DNA from: Bradyrhizobium macuxiense
GTDB taxonomy: Bacteria; Pseudomonadota; Alphaproteobacteria; Rhizobiales; Xanthobacteraceae
Direction: 5' to 3'
NCBI RefSeq assembly: GCF_007993935.1
Contig: NZ_VITY01000001.1
Location: forward strand, 1-64,000
DNA length: 64,000 nt
The notes beneath the pieces are model-generated. The model did not search any database. It saw only the letters and a program-made list of their open reading frames with translations, and was not told where the DNA came from. Positions 52,666-60,667 of this stretch are shown here, in pieces. How positions within the stretch are numbered: position 1 is the stretch's first letter; each line of letters opens with the position of its first letter. A program made the translations under genes and the position numbers.

Positions 52666-52914
52666 TTAGTCGTCGTCGTCCCAGTCACGACCACGGATGA
52701 CGACGCCACGGTCGCGGTAGTAATCGCGATGATGGTACCAGCCGTGGTGCCAGCCGTGATCGTAATCCCGGTACACGCGCGGGCCGTCATATCGATAGCC
52801 GTAATAGCCGGGGCTGCTGCCGATATAGACGCCAACACCCTGCGCGCTGGCAATGGTGGGTGCCGCTATCGAGAGCGCCGCCGCTGCGGCAAGAGCGTAA
52901 GCAAGCTTCGTCAT
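52666..52914 (-). CDS. Small secreted Tyr/His/Asp-rich protein, 82 aa
   Basis: 82 residues. A textbook signal peptide (MTKLAYALAAAAALSIAAPTIASAQG) is followed by a mature peptide of about 57 residues. The mature part is rich in Tyr, His, Arg and Asp (GYYGYRYDGPRVYRDYDHGWHHGWYHHRDYYRDRG) and ends in a four-Asp tail. A strong AGGAGG lies 5-6 bp before the ATG, and an intrinsic terminator follows, so this is a monocistronic, probably well-expressed gene. His/Asp content could bind metals, but this is only inference. Similar small periplasmic proteins occur widely in Bradyrhizobium. Confidence 0.8.
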   Translation of the reverse strand: MTKLAYALAAAAALSIAAPTIASAQGVGVYIGSSPGYYGYRYDGPRVYRDYDHGWHHGWYHHRDYYRDRGVVIRGRDWDDDD

Positions 52915-53298
52915 GACATCCTCCTTTCCAGTACCGGGCTAACGGCTGACGTCCGCGCATGTTGCAGGAACATGTTCGGAACTTTCGTGAACGCCTGTTC
53001 AACATCATGGCGAGTTCGACGCCACCGTCAGGGGCGCGCGGAGGAAAACCGTTAGAGCCGTTTGCGGTCACGGATTCCGCTTTGGTCGCAAACCGCGCTA
53101 CCAGCCCGGAACCGAGACTCGTTCCATCCAGTTCGCAGTTTCCAGATTTGCCGGTCGGGGCCGTGGCGTGACGCGGCCCTTTTCATTTGGCCGCGTGTCG
53201 AAGCGAGGGAGTCCTTCGTCTTTGACGCGCTGAGGCATTGTAGGGTGTCGGTAGCCGAGCCTGCCTTGATCTACGTCGGCCGTAGGGGCCGTCGCGGC

Positions 53299-53493
53299 TC
53301 ACAGCTTCAGGCATCGAAACAATTGGGCGAGCGCCGTGTTGGCGGATTGCGCGCGCCGTTCGAGCATTTCGGCCGCCGTGGCGTAGTTGCGGGCGAGGAT
53401 CTGGAGCGCATGTCGAGCATCCGGCAGTGTCGACTGCTTGGCCATCTCCAGGCACTGGTGCTCGAAGTATCGAAGCTCCTCAAGTTCGGTCAT
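53299..53493 (-). CDS. Small helical protein, 64 aa
   Basis: 64 residues from MTELEELRYFEHQCLEMAKQSTLPDARHALQILARNYATAAEMLERRAQSANTALAQLFRCLKL. It is entirely helix-prone and amphipathic, the pattern of small helical-hairpin proteins repeated in Bradyrhizobium genomes. An in-frame start 13 codons upstream (53532) is possible. No function can be assigned; it is probably cytoplasmic. Confidence 0.55.
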   Translation of the reverse strand: MTELEELRYFEHQCLEMAKQSTLPDARHALQILARNYATAAEMLERRAQSANTALAQLFRCLKL

Positions 53494-53532
53494 TGCGATT
53501 CGTCCGATTCCGTTCAGCATTTTTGAACTCAC

Positions 53533-53827
53533 TGCGCCAACGGCCTAGTGAAAGTTTGGCAAGATTGTTGCGAACGCCGGACTATCTGGTCGGAGTGTTG
53601 CTGGACGCATGATTTGATAATCACCGCTCCGTGACCAGCGCGGATGCGCGCCGGGCGCGAGTGCGCGCCGGGCTGATCGACAAGCGCACCCGATCGCTTC
53701 AGGCACCCGATCGCTTCAGTATGCGTGAGTCTTGTTTCGGACGCAGCAACTCTCGACCGGAGTGCAGGGGCATCTTCGCGAGGATGGCAGCGGCGCGGCG
53801 CAATCGCGTTTCTCATCGCCACACCGC
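53533..53827. other. Gene-free stretch
   Basis: About 295 bp between two small minus-strand genes. It includes a direct repeat of CGATCGCTTCAG (53690-53718, reading CCCGATCGCTTCAGGCACCCGATCGCTTCAG). I see no protein-like ORF or RNA gene here. Confidence 0.4.
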
Positions 53828-54286
53828 CTAAGCCCAGGCCAGGTCTGCGACGACGGCGCCGTCATCGTCGTCATTCCCGGCACGCGTGAGGCGCCTGCGG
53901 CGCGCGCTGTCCGTTGCGCGACCATGGCGCATGTCAAACCGGTGCAGCGCCGCCGGCACCCGCGCCGCGATGTCGCGAACGAACGCGATGGCCTGCCTGA
54001 CGACGGCCATCACGGTCGTGACGCGTGTGAACAAGCCGATCAGGAAGATCATCGAGAAGACGTCGATATAGGCCAGCACATCGCCGACCAGCATCAATTC
54101 GGGAGGAAGCGGAATCCGGTGCAGATAGGCGACGATCAGGATGACGACCGGGATCAGTGCAATCAGCTTCCGGAGTGTCAGCCGATCCAGCAAGGCGGCG
54201 AGCTCGACGACCAGAACCTGCCACAGCCAGTCGCCAAGCGCGGCTGGCTTGTCGATCGTCCAGGTCTGCCACAACCGTTTCCACAT
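53828..54286 (-). CDS. Small membrane protein, 152 aa
   Basis: 152 residues from MWKRLWQTWTIDKPAALGDWLWQVLVVELAALLD. It has two likely membrane segments, LRKLIALIPVVILIVAYLHRI and LMLVGDVLAYIDVFSMIFLIGLF. A basic, soluble C-terminus follows, with RRRRLTRAGNDDDDGAVVADLAWA at the end. The family is not recognised. A GTG one codon upstream is an alternative start. It probably forms an operon with the 54-aa gene 33 bp upstream. Confidence 0.6.
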   Translation of the reverse strand: MWKRLWQTWTIDKPAALGDWLWQVLVVELAALLDRLTLRKLIALIPVVILIVAYLHRIPLPPELMLVGDVLAYIDVFSMIFLIGLFTRVTTVMAVVRQAIAFVRDIAARVPAALHRFDMRHGRATDSARRRRLTRAGNDDDDGAVVADLAWA

Positions 54287-54319
54287 CACGGCGTCCGCCT
54301 TGTCCCCGGGGCCATGCGG

Positions 54320-54484
54320 CTACGGCTTTGCCGTCGCCTCGCCGCCGTCGCCCTCGATCGCGGCGCCTTGCGGATCAGCCGGATCGGCCGATGGAAAGAT
54401 GCGCTCGTAATTGGCCCGGGCCTCGCGGATCAGACGCGCGCGCTCCAGTTCCGACTTCGAGATGAACCTGATGATCTCGCCCAT
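54320..54484 (-). CDS. Small charged protein, 54 aa
   Basis: 54 residues from MGEIIRFISKSELERARLIREARANYERIFPSADPADPQGA, with a GGAGAG site before the ATG. The N-terminal half is a charged amphipathic helix. The family is unknown, but the MGEIIRFISKSELERARLIREARA opening recurs in Bradyrhizobium small proteins as far as I recall. It precedes the 152-aa membrane protein gene on the same strand. Confidence 0.6.
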   Translation of the reverse strand: MGEIIRFISKSELERARLIREARANYERIFPSADPADPQGAAIEGDGGEATAKP

Positions 54485-54571
54485 GTGCTCTCCAACGCAG
54501 GGGGAATTATTCGACCATCGGCGATGCAACCATCGTGCCTGATGGCTGCCCGGCCGACATGCGCGCGGCGC

Positions 54572-54832
54572 TTACCGGGGCGCCCGCGGCGCTATCCGCT
54601 GCTGGCTGAACGCAACGCGCGGATTGATGCCGCAATAGGCATCGCGGCCTGACGCCGACGCCTGGCACTGCTCGTAGGTCTGGTAGCCGCAATAGCCGGG
54701 ATATCCCTCGTCCCGGCCCTGGATGCACCAGGGATAATCGTAGGGATCGGCCGCCGCCGGCTGCACGGAGCCGGCAATCCAGCTCATCCCGAGCGCCGCG
54801 AACGCGACAATCGCCCAACTCGTCCTGCGCAT
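54572..54832 (-). CDS. DUF3551 family small secreted protein
   Basis: 86 residues. The signal peptide (MRRTSWAIVAFAALGMSWIAGSVQPAAAD) is followed by the DUF3551 core: DPYDYPWCIQGRDEGYPGYCGYQTYEQCQASASGRDAYCGINPRVAF, with four spaced cysteines. This family is nearly restricted to Bradyrhizobium and relatives and occurs in many paralogues; it is periplasmic or extracellular with unknown function. It supports the assignment of the organism. The start at 54832 is chosen because of the signal peptide. Confidence 0.85.
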   Translation of the reverse strand: MRRTSWAIVAFAALGMSWIAGSVQPAAADPYDYPWCIQGRDEGYPGYCGYQTYEQCQASASGRDAYCGINPRVAFSQQRIAPRAPR

Positions 54833-54988
54833 GATCCTGCTTCCTTCGTCGATCGGCACCCAGCCATCGATGTAGGTACGCCGGCGAGATCTGCGAGGTT
54901 TCTGCTCACGGCCTCAAGAAGCTGTGACCCGGACGCGACGGCGCGCATCGGGGGACAAAGGCGCCCCGGATGGGGATCCGGACCATAC

Positions 54989-55034
54989 AAAAAAAACACG
55001 AGGCCCGGTGTGCCTAGGAGACCGGGCCTCGTGT
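54989..55034 (-). terminator. Intrinsic terminator downstream of the 3-hydroxybutyryl-CoA dehydrogenase gene
   Basis: A perfect 14-bp stem ACACGAGGCCCGGT / ACCGGGCCTCGTGT with an 11-nt loop, followed on the minus strand by a run of eight T (A-run 54989-54996). It lies 100 bp after the dehydrogenase stop codon. Confidence 0.9.
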
Positions 55035-55134
55035 CTGATGTCCCCCGCCTCGTGGCGGATCAGGTGTTGTGGTTACGCGAGCTTGCGCGCGCGATCCATC
55101 CCGGATGACTACGGGGATCGGCCGCGCGCGGAGG

Positions 55135-55986
55135 TCACTTGCTGTAGCTGTAGAACCCCTGCCCGGTCTTGCGGCCGAGATGGCCGGCATCGACCATCTC
55201 CTTCAGCAGCGGCGCCGGCCGATATTTGGGATCGTTGAAGCCGGTGTAGAACACCTCCATCACCGACAGCATGGTGTCGAGCCCGATCAGGTCGGCGAGC
55301 GCGAGCGGTCCGATTGGATGGTTGCAGCCGAGCTTCATGCCGGCATCGATCTCCTCCGCGGTCGCAATGCCTTCCTGCAGCGCGAAGATCGCCTCGTTGA
55401 TCATCGGGCACAGGATGCGGTTCACGGCGAAGCCCGGGCTGTTCTTCGCGGTGATCGCGACCTTGCCGACGCGCTTGGCGAACGCTTCGGCCTTGGCGAC
55501 CGTGTCGTCCGAAGTCTGCAGTCCGCGGATCAGTTCGAGCAGCGCCATCACCGGGACCGGATTGAAGAAGTGCATCCCGATGAAGCGGTCGGGACGATCA
55601 GTCGAGGCCGCGAGGCGGGTGATCGAGATCGACGAGGTGTTGGTCGCGACCAGAGCGCTCGGCTTCAGCCCGGCGCAGAGATCCCTCAGGATCTTGACCT
55701 TGAGCTCCTCGTTCTCGGTCGCTGCTTCGATCACGAGATCGCAGGCGGCAAGCTTGGACTTGTCGGTGGTCGCGGTGATCCGCGCGAGCGTCGCGTCGCG
55801 ATCGGCGGCGGTCATCTTCTCCTTGGAGACCAGGCGCTCGAGGCTGCTCCCGACCGTCTTCAGGCCGCGTTGCACCGCCGCGTCCGAGATATCCACCATG
55901 GTCACGTTCAGTCCTGCGGCCGCGCAAATCTGCGCGATGCCGTTGCCCATGGTCCCGGCGCCGATAATGCCAACCGTCTCAATCAT
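55135..55986 (-). CDS. hbd: 3-hydroxybutyryl-CoA dehydrogenase
   Basis: 283 residues, the standard length of single-domain-pair 3-hydroxyacyl-CoA dehydrogenases. The N-terminal NAD-binding fold begins [30 protein letters not shown]; the catalytic region is [19 protein letters not shown] (His near residue 139), with NTSSISIT and [21 protein letters not shown] following, then the C-terminal dimerisation domain ending in [16 protein letters not shown]. It interconverts 3-hydroxybutyryl-CoA and acetoacetyl-CoA, feeding polyhydroxybutyrate or fatty-acid metabolism. Monocistronic with its own terminator; in many Bradyrhizobium genomes it follows the electron transfer flavoprotein genes, which are not within this window. 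Confidence 0.93.
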   Translation of the reverse strand: MIETVGIIGAGTMGNGIAQICAAAGLNVTMVDISDAAVQRGLKTVGSSLERLVSKEKMTAADRDATLARITATTDKSKLAACDLVIEAATENEELKVKILRDLCAGLKPSALVATNTSSISITRLAASTDRPDRFIGMHFFNPVPVMALLELIRGLQTSDDTVAKAEAFAKRVGKVAITAKNSPGFAVNRILCPMINEAIFALQEGIATAEEIDAGMKLGCNHPIGPLALADLIGLDTMLSVMEVFYTGFNDPKYRPAPLLKEMVDAGHLGRKTGQGFYSYSK

Positions 55987-56123
55987 TGCGTTCGTTCCTC
56001 GCAGCTAGCGCGGCCGCACGGCCGCATCCTCAAACACGGCGGACCCGTGGGGTCCGCGGATGGCGCAGGAATAGCAGTCCGGCCGGGTGGCCGATACAGG
56101 ACGCGACGGTATCCTGGTGAGGT

Positions 56124-56336
56124 TTATTCGGGGCGTGGGGGCAGCGGCCGCCGTGGCGGAACGGCGGTGCGCGACGGCAGCTCGGTCCGCGGCGGATCGG
56201 CCATCCGCGACGGCTCAAACACGCGATTGAGCCGCACGATCCACCAGGCCAGTCGCCCGTAGTTGCGGCGAAGTGCCGATCCGAATCCCTCGTCGATGTC
56301 CTGGTCACGATCCATACCCCGATCGTTAACGTGCAT
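56124..56336 (-). CDS. Possible small protein with proline-rich tail, 70 aa
   Basis: 70 residues from MHVNDRGMDRDQDIDEGFGSALRRNYGRLAWWIVRLNRVFEPSRMADPP, ending in a Pro/Arg-rich segment (PSRTAVPPRRPLPPRPE). An alternative start at MDRDQDIDEG (56315) follows CGGGGT. The central GRLAWWIVRLNRVF is an amphipathic or membrane-proximal helix. Uncertain but more protein-like than the overlapping frames. Confidence 0.4.
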   Translation of the reverse strand: MHVNDRGMDRDQDIDEGFGSALRRNYGRLAWWIVRLNRVFEPSRMADPPRTELPSRTAVPPRRPLPPRPE

Positions 56337-56568
56337 CCTTGAAGGAACGGTGAGTGCCATCACGAGCTGCGCCGGCAATCGTTAGGAACTTGGCAACTAT
56401 TTCGCGCAAGCCTTGGTGCGTTGACGGCGCCGGCACCGGTATCGTCCGGATTGCGGATTGAAGACCCTGCGCCGCAGCATCGCCATAGCGGTGCGACTCG
56501 CATTTAGTTGATCGAATTTTCCGCGGCGCGCCGCGACATAAGGACATTAGACGACGAGGGCTACGCCC

Positions 56569-56718
56569 ATGCTTTCTGAAAAGTTCTTTTTGGTTCTCGA
56601 GACATTGCTCAACGGTCAGACCCATTCCGACGGAGCCCCGCGCGTGGTGAGCACTTCGCCGCACGTCCCGATCAAGCTTCCGCGTGAAGGCAAGCCCGAA
56701 GGCAACCAGCCTCGCTAG
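56569..56718 (+). CDS. Small protein, 49 aa
   Basis: 49 residues from MLSEKFFLVLETLLNGQTHS, then APRVVSTSPHVPIKLPRE, ending EGNQPR. The start follows GAGGG. The hydrophobic N-terminal helix and the ordered SPHVPIKLP segment look like a selected sequence, and the codon positions show normal GC3 bias. Function unknown. It may be one of the small paralogous proteins found in Bradyrhizobium. Confidence 0.6.
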   Translation: MLSEKFFLVLETLLNGQTHSDGAPRVVSTSPHVPIKLPREGKPEGNQPR

Positions 56719-57039
56719 GCCGCTTGCGGGCGGCAGGTGAGCCTCCGCCGCCCATCCGATTTCTCGATCGCCGCGGCCACCCCGGCGGAAGCGGGATCGT
56801 TGCTCTCCGGCTCGCCGGCCGGACCGATCGCCATGACGTGCGAAGCCGATCGGCGGCCTCGCACCTGATCGCGCTGGATTGCTGTGCACCGACGCGTGCG
56901 ACGCCCGCCGACGCAAGCGGTCGCGCGCCTGCCGCATCCGATCTCCCCCGTCGTACCCGCGCCGAAGCAACATAGCGCTAGGTGAAGCGACGCGAATCAG
57001 CGTTACTTTGCAACTGATCACTTCGTGGGATTTGGCTGC
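56719..57039. other. 321-bp stretch without recognisable gene
   Basis: Between the 49-aa and 84-aa small genes. It is GC-rich with no protein-like ORF, tRNA or clear promoter. A short GCGGGCGGCAGG...CCTCCGCCGCCC inverted repeat near 56727-56752 could end the upstream transcript. Confidence 0.4.
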
Positions 57040-57294
57040 ATGACCCAGCCCGGCGTGGATCAGAAGCTTTTGGATCAGAACATTCGCGAGCTGCAGGAAT
57101 GGCTCCGCAACGCCTGGCAGCAGCTTGCGGACCCCTCGCTCACCGCATTCTCCCGGCGCGAACTGCGCAACCAGATGAAGCAGTGCAACGCCGATCTGCG
57201 CATGCAGCTGCAGGCCGCGTCCAAGCAAATGCTGAGTCAGCCCGCGGCATCGGGTAAGATATTCGCCAAGCCTGAGCTGCGGATCCTCGCCTAG
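57040..57294 (+). CDS. Small helical protein, 84 aa
   Basis: 84 residues from MTQPGVDQKLLDQNIRELQEWLRNAWQQLADPSLTAFSRRELRNQMKQCNADLRMQLQAASKQML. Helix-prone throughout, Gln-rich, with no signal peptide. A GTG 15 bp upstream could add five residues. It is probably a cytoplasmic helical-bundle protein with no assignable function. It looks similar in style to the 64-aa helical protein at 53299-53493, but I see no clear homology. Confidence 0.6.
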   Translation: MTQPGVDQKLLDQNIRELQEWLRNAWQQLADPSLTAFSRRELRNQMKQCNADLRMQLQAASKQMLSQPAASGKIFAKPELRILA

Positions 57295-57514
57295 AAGCGT
57301 TCTCGCGCGAAGCTGGAGCTTGCCGGCATTCACGGCGGCCACAGGCCGTGTCACAAGCCCCTGCGCGCCAAAATGCCGCGATCTCCTGCTGCATGCGCGC
57401 CATACGCACCCTCTGCTTGTGCAGCGACGCCCGACGAGGCACAGCAAAGCCGCGCCGGTATGCCTATATAGGGCGTCGTCAAGCGGCCAACGCCGCCAAA
57501 GCTTAGGGACTCCC

Positions 57515-58804
57515 GTGTTATATCTGGAACTTGCGATCGTGGCGGTCTTGATCGTCGTCAACGGCCTGTTGTCGATGTCGGAGCTTGCGATCGTCTCCTC
57601 CCGTCCGGCGCGGCTTGCGGCGCTGGTCGAACGCGGCGTCAGCGGATCACGCCGCGCGCTGGCGCTGGCCTCCGATCCTGGAAAATTCCTCTCCACCGTG
57701 CAGATCGGCATCACGCTGATCGGCGTGCTGTCGGGCGCGTTTTCGGGTGCCACGCTCGGCCAGCGGCTCTCGCAATGGCTGTTCGAGCTCGGGCTGTCCG
57801 CAAACGTCGCCGATGCAGCCGGTGTCGGCATCGTCGTCGGCGTGATCACCTATGCTTCGCTGATCGTCGGCGAACTGGTGCCGAAGCAGATCGCGCTGCG
57901 CGACCCGGAGTCCGTCGCCGTGCGGGTCGCCCCTGCGATGACCATGATGGCGCGGCTGTCGCTGCCGCTGGTGTGGCTGCTCGACCGGTCCGGCAAGCTC
58001 TTGCTGTGGGTCCTCGGTCATCGCGAGGATGCGCAGGATCGCGTCAGCGAGGACGAGATCAAGACGCTGGTGGTGGAGGCCGAGAACGCCGGCGTGCTCG
58101 AGCCCGGCGAAAAGGAGATGATCGCCGGCGTGATGCGGCTCGGCGATCTTCCGGTCGGCGCCGTGATGACGCCGCGCCACGAGGTCAGTCTGATCGATCT
58201 CGCCGCCCCCGCGCCCGAGATCCTGGCGACGCTGCAAAAGAGCAATCACTCGCGCTGCGTGGTGTTCGACGGCAACCGCGATCATGCGCTCGGCATCGTG
58301 CAGGCCAAGGACGTGCTCGACGTCTACCTCGCCGGCCAGACGCCCGACATCCGCGCGCTGACGCGTGATGCGCCGATCATTCCCGAGACCGTCGACGCCC
58401 GCGACGTGGTCGCGATCCTGCGCGACTCCGCGGTGCATATCGGCCTCGTGCACGACGAGTACGGCACGTTCCAGGGCGTCGTGACCAGCGCCGACATCCT
58501 CGAAGCCATCGTCGGCGCCTTCCATACCGAGGAAGGCCCGGCCGAGCCCGCCTATGTCAGGCGCGACGACGGCTCCTATCTGATCTCGGGCTGGATGCCG
58601 GCGCTCGAGTTCAGCGAACTGCTCGGCATCGCGCTGCCCTCGCCGCGCCCCTACCAGACCGCGGCCGGCTTCCTGCTGCATGCGTTCGGCGCGATCCCAG
58701 ATACCGGCGCGAAGACCGCCGCGCAGGGCTGGGAGTTCGAGATCGTCGACCTCGACGGCCGGCGCATCGACAAGGTTTTGGCGAGCAAGCCGCCGGCGGC
58801 CTGA
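57515..58804 (+). CDS. CNNM/CorC-HlyC family membrane protein with CBS pair
   Basis: 429 residues from a GTG (MLYLELAIVAVLIVVNGLLSMSELAIVSSRPARL). The N-terminal CNNM (DUF21) membrane domain has about four hydrophobic segments with the typical LSMSELAIVSSR and VGELVPKQIALRDPE motifs. Two CBS domains follow (about 205-325; GAVMTPRHEVSLIDL, HIGLVHDEYGTFQGVVTSADILEAIVG), then the C-terminal CorC_HlyC domain (DDGSYLISGWMPALEFSELLG). Relatives mediate Mg/Co resistance or are annotated as hemolysins; Mg transport regulated by nucleotide binding to CBS is the most supported idea. The 65 codons upstream of the GTG in this frame are not protein-like. Confidence 0.9.
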   Translation: MLYLELAIVAVLIVVNGLLSMSELAIVSSRPARLAALVERGVSGSRRALALASDPGKFLSTVQIGITLIGVLSGAFSGATLGQRLSQWLFELGLSANVADAAGVGIVVGVITYASLIVGELVPKQIALRDPESVAVRVAPAMTMMARLSLPLVWLLDRSGKLLLWVLGHREDAQDRVSEDEIKTLVVEAENAGVLEPGEKEMIAGVMRLGDLPVGAVMTPRHEVSLIDLAAPAPEILATLQKSNHSRCVVFDGNRDHALGIVQAKDVLDVYLAGQTPDIRALTRDAPIIPETVDARDVVAILRDSAVHIGLVHDEYGTFQGVVTSADILEAIVGAFHTEEGPAEPAYVRRDDGSYLISGWMPALEFSELLGIALPSPRPYQTAAGFLLHAFGAIPDTGAKTAAQGWEFEIVDLDGRRIDKVLASKPPAA

Positions 58805-58924
58805 CATTTGCCACCCGGCCGTCCTGTTGATAACGGGCAGGACAGCGAAACAGGCGGCCGCTGTGTGCTATCCGCATAACGGCCGCTGAAATCCCTCCGA
58901 GTAAACCTCACGGAATAGATCCCC

Positions 58925-59524
58925 ATGCGCATTACCCTTGTCGGTTCCCGCCATTTCGGCGTGACGACCCTGAACATGCTGCGCGAGCACCACGTCACGC
59001 TGGTCAGGGTGGTCGTCCATGACGGCGAGGACCGGCTGGCGGCAGCGGCAAGGGCTGCCGGCATCGACGTCGTCGTCCAGGCCGATCCCAAGCTGGTGAC
59101 GGCGGACGAGATCGCACCCGGCACCGACCTGATCGTGACCGCCCACAGCCATGCCCGCGTCAGCAAGGAGGCACTTGCCGCGTCCAAGTTTGGCGGCATC
59201 GGCTACCACCCGTCGCTGCTGCCCCGCCACCGCGGCATCGCAGCGGTGGAATGGACCATCAAGGAAGGCGATCCGATCGCCGGCGGCAGCATCTATCACC
59301 TCGCCGATCGCATGGACGCCGGCGCGATCGCCGCGCAGGACTGGGTGTTCGTCAAGAAGGGCGAGACCGCCCGCGAATTGTGGGAGCGCGCGCTGGCGCC
59401 GCTCGGCCTGCGCCTGCTCGGCGAGGTCATCGACTACGGCAAGGTCAACGGCGCGTTGCCGGCCAAGCCGCAGGACGAGCAGTTTGCGACCAAGGCGCCC
59501 AATCTGAGCCCGGGCAAGCACTAA
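58925..59524 (+). CDS. Formyltransferase-fold protein resembling FDH hydrolase domain
   Basis: 199 residues, the size of a lone formyltransferase N-terminal domain without the C-terminal Fmt domain. GIGYHPSLLPRHRGIAAVEWTI (residues 91-112) and LADRMDAGAIAAQ match this fold; His95 and Asp131 of the catalytic triad are present, but the Asn of PurN and Fmt (N-x-H) is Gly93. The YHPSLLPRHRG wording is closer to the hydrolase domain of 10-formyltetrahydrofolate dehydrogenase (ALDH1L1), which also lacks that Asn, than to Met-tRNA formyltransferase. A one-carbon (10-formyl-THF) hydrolase or a sugar N-formyltransferase role are both possible. No folate or sugar genes adjoin it. Confidence 0.8.
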   Translation: MRITLVGSRHFGVTTLNMLREHHVTLVRVVVHDGEDRLAAAARAAGIDVVVQADPKLVTADEIAPGTDLIVTAHSHARVSKEALAASKFGGIGYHPSLLPRHRGIAAVEWTIKEGDPIAGGSIYHLADRMDAGAIAAQDWVFVKKGETARELWERALAPLGLRLLGEVIDYGKVNGALPAKPQDEQFATKAPNLSPGKH

Positions 59525-59717
59525 TCCAGACTTCGGTATCAAATTACCGAAGCCCAACAGCCGGGGATCAGATTCTTCGTTCCCTGCCCGGAACCGAATT
59601 CACCATGATGTGTTTGAGTTCACAGGAACATTTGGGGACTCTCGCGGCGCAGCAAATTTTGAACACATTGTGACAGGATAAGCCGCGTCATCACACGAAA
59701 TGACAGGGATTTGATTC

Positions 59718-60077
59718 ATGCGTTCGATCCGCATTCGCGACCTGATTTTGGTCACTTCGGTCGCTTCGGCTGCCGCACTCACCGCAGCTCCCGCCTCCGC
59801 CCAGCAGCCTTATGACGGCCTTTGGAACGTCACTGTGGTCACCAAGACCGGCAGCTGCGAGCCGTCGCAGAGCTCGACCGTCACCGTCGCTGAAGGAAAG
59901 ATCTCGGCGCAGGGCGCGGCCATCTCCGGCACCGTCGGCAGCGGGGGTCTTGTGCGAGTCTCGATCAATGGTGCATATGCGAACGGACAACTCAGTGGCA
60001 ACTCCGGATCGGGGAAGTGGAATGGGGCATCAGCTGGCGTACCGTGCAGCGGCCGATGGGAAGCGTCCCGTCAGTAA
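59718..60077 (+). CDS. Small secreted beta-rich protein, 119 aa
   Basis: 119 residues. The signal peptide (MRSIRIRDLILVTSVASAAALTAAPASAQQ) leads to a mature domain of about 88 residues: PYDGLWNVTVVTKTGSCEPSQSSTVTVAEGKISAQGAAISGTVGSGGLVRVSINGAYANGQLSGNSGSGKW. The pattern of alternating polar and hydrophobic residues plus Gly turns suggests a lipocalin- or avidin-like beta barrel, which is common among secreted Bradyrhizobium proteins. Two Cys could form a disulfide. The next gene overlaps its 3' end by 56 bp in another frame. Confidence 0.75.
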   Translation: MRSIRIRDLILVTSVASAAALTAAPASAQQPYDGLWNVTVVTKTGSCEPSQSSTVTVAEGKISAQGAAISGTVGSGGLVRVSINGAYANGQLSGNSGSGKWNGASAGVPCSGRWEASRQ

Positions 60078-60576
60078 GATCACCAGCGTATCGCGTTTCT
60101 TCGCCATCGCGCGGCGGCCAGCATTTGCAGCCGCCGCGTTTTTCGTGACTGCGCTCGCGAGCAGCGCGGGCCATGCCCAGTCCGGCCCATTCGCCGGCAT
60201 GGCGGGCACCTGGTCCGGCGCCGGTTCGGTCACCCTGGACGACGGATCCAGCGAACGGATTCGCTGCCGCGCGACCTATCACGTCGGCGGGCCCAGGATG
60301 ACCATGAACCTGACCTGCGCCAGCGACGCCTACAAGTTCAACCTGGCGGCCGACGTGCAGGCGGAAGGCAGCGCGGTCAGCGGCAATTGGAGTGAGGCGA
60401 GCCGCAATGTCAGCGGCGACCTGCGAGGTCGCGGCGGCGGCGGCAACTTCCAGGTCGTTGCCAGCGCCCCCGGCTTCAACGCCGACATTGCGATGCGCAC
60501 CGCCGGCAACAAGCAGTCCGTCACGATCAGGGCCGACAGCCAGTTCCGCGGCGCCAGCATCACGCTGAGCAAGTAA
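60022..60576 (+). CDS. Secreted protein, 184 aa
   Basis: 184 residues from MGHQLAYRAAADGKRPVSKITSVSRFF. A long basic region and a hydrophobic core (PAFAAAAFFVTALASSAGHAQS) indicate a signal peptide, so cleavage at about residue 54. The mature domain (GPFAGMAGTWSGAGSVTLDDGSSERIRCRATYHVGGPRMTMNLTCASDAYKFNLAADVQ...) is beta-rich and resembles the lipocalin-like secreted proteins of rhizobia. No start codon other than the overlapping ATG fits well in frame: most of the N-terminal 27 residues lie inside the preceding gene, so the true start may be a rarer codon. The two neighbours may be translationally coupled. Confidence 0.7.
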   Translation: MGHQLAYRAAADGKRPVSKITSVSRFFAIARRPAFAAAAFFVTALASSAGHAQSGPFAGMAGTWSGAGSVTLDDGSSERIRCRATYHVGGPRMTMNLTCASDAYKFNLAADVQAEGSAVSGNWSEASRNVSGDLRGRGGGGNFQVVASAPGFNADIAMRTAGNKQSVTIRADSQFRGASITLSK

Positions 60577-60593
60577 TCCATCGATACGCTAGC

Positions 60594-60628
60594 GAAAAAG
60601 CCCTCGGGTCATCCCCGAGGGCTTTTTC
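60594..60628 (+). terminator. Bidirectional intrinsic terminator
   Basis: A 14-bp stem GAAAAAGCCCTCGG / CCGAGGGCTTTTTC with a 7-nt loop (GTCATCC), 17 bp after the stop of the secreted protein and 40 bp before the end of the convergent Rid gene. The T-tract is on both sides. Confidence 0.92.
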
Positions 60629-60667
60629 GTCGGCTGCGTGGCGGTGATCGCCGACGCCCCAATGGCG

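Noticed and set aside
53690..53718. Short CGATCGCTTCAG direct repeat as a possible regulatory iteron
   Set aside because: Only two copies in a gene-free stretch and no promoter or gene start close by.
51148..54990. Genomic island integrated at tRNA-Lys
   Set aside because: No integrase and no duplicated tRNA 3' end could be found in the window, so only the low gene density is reported.
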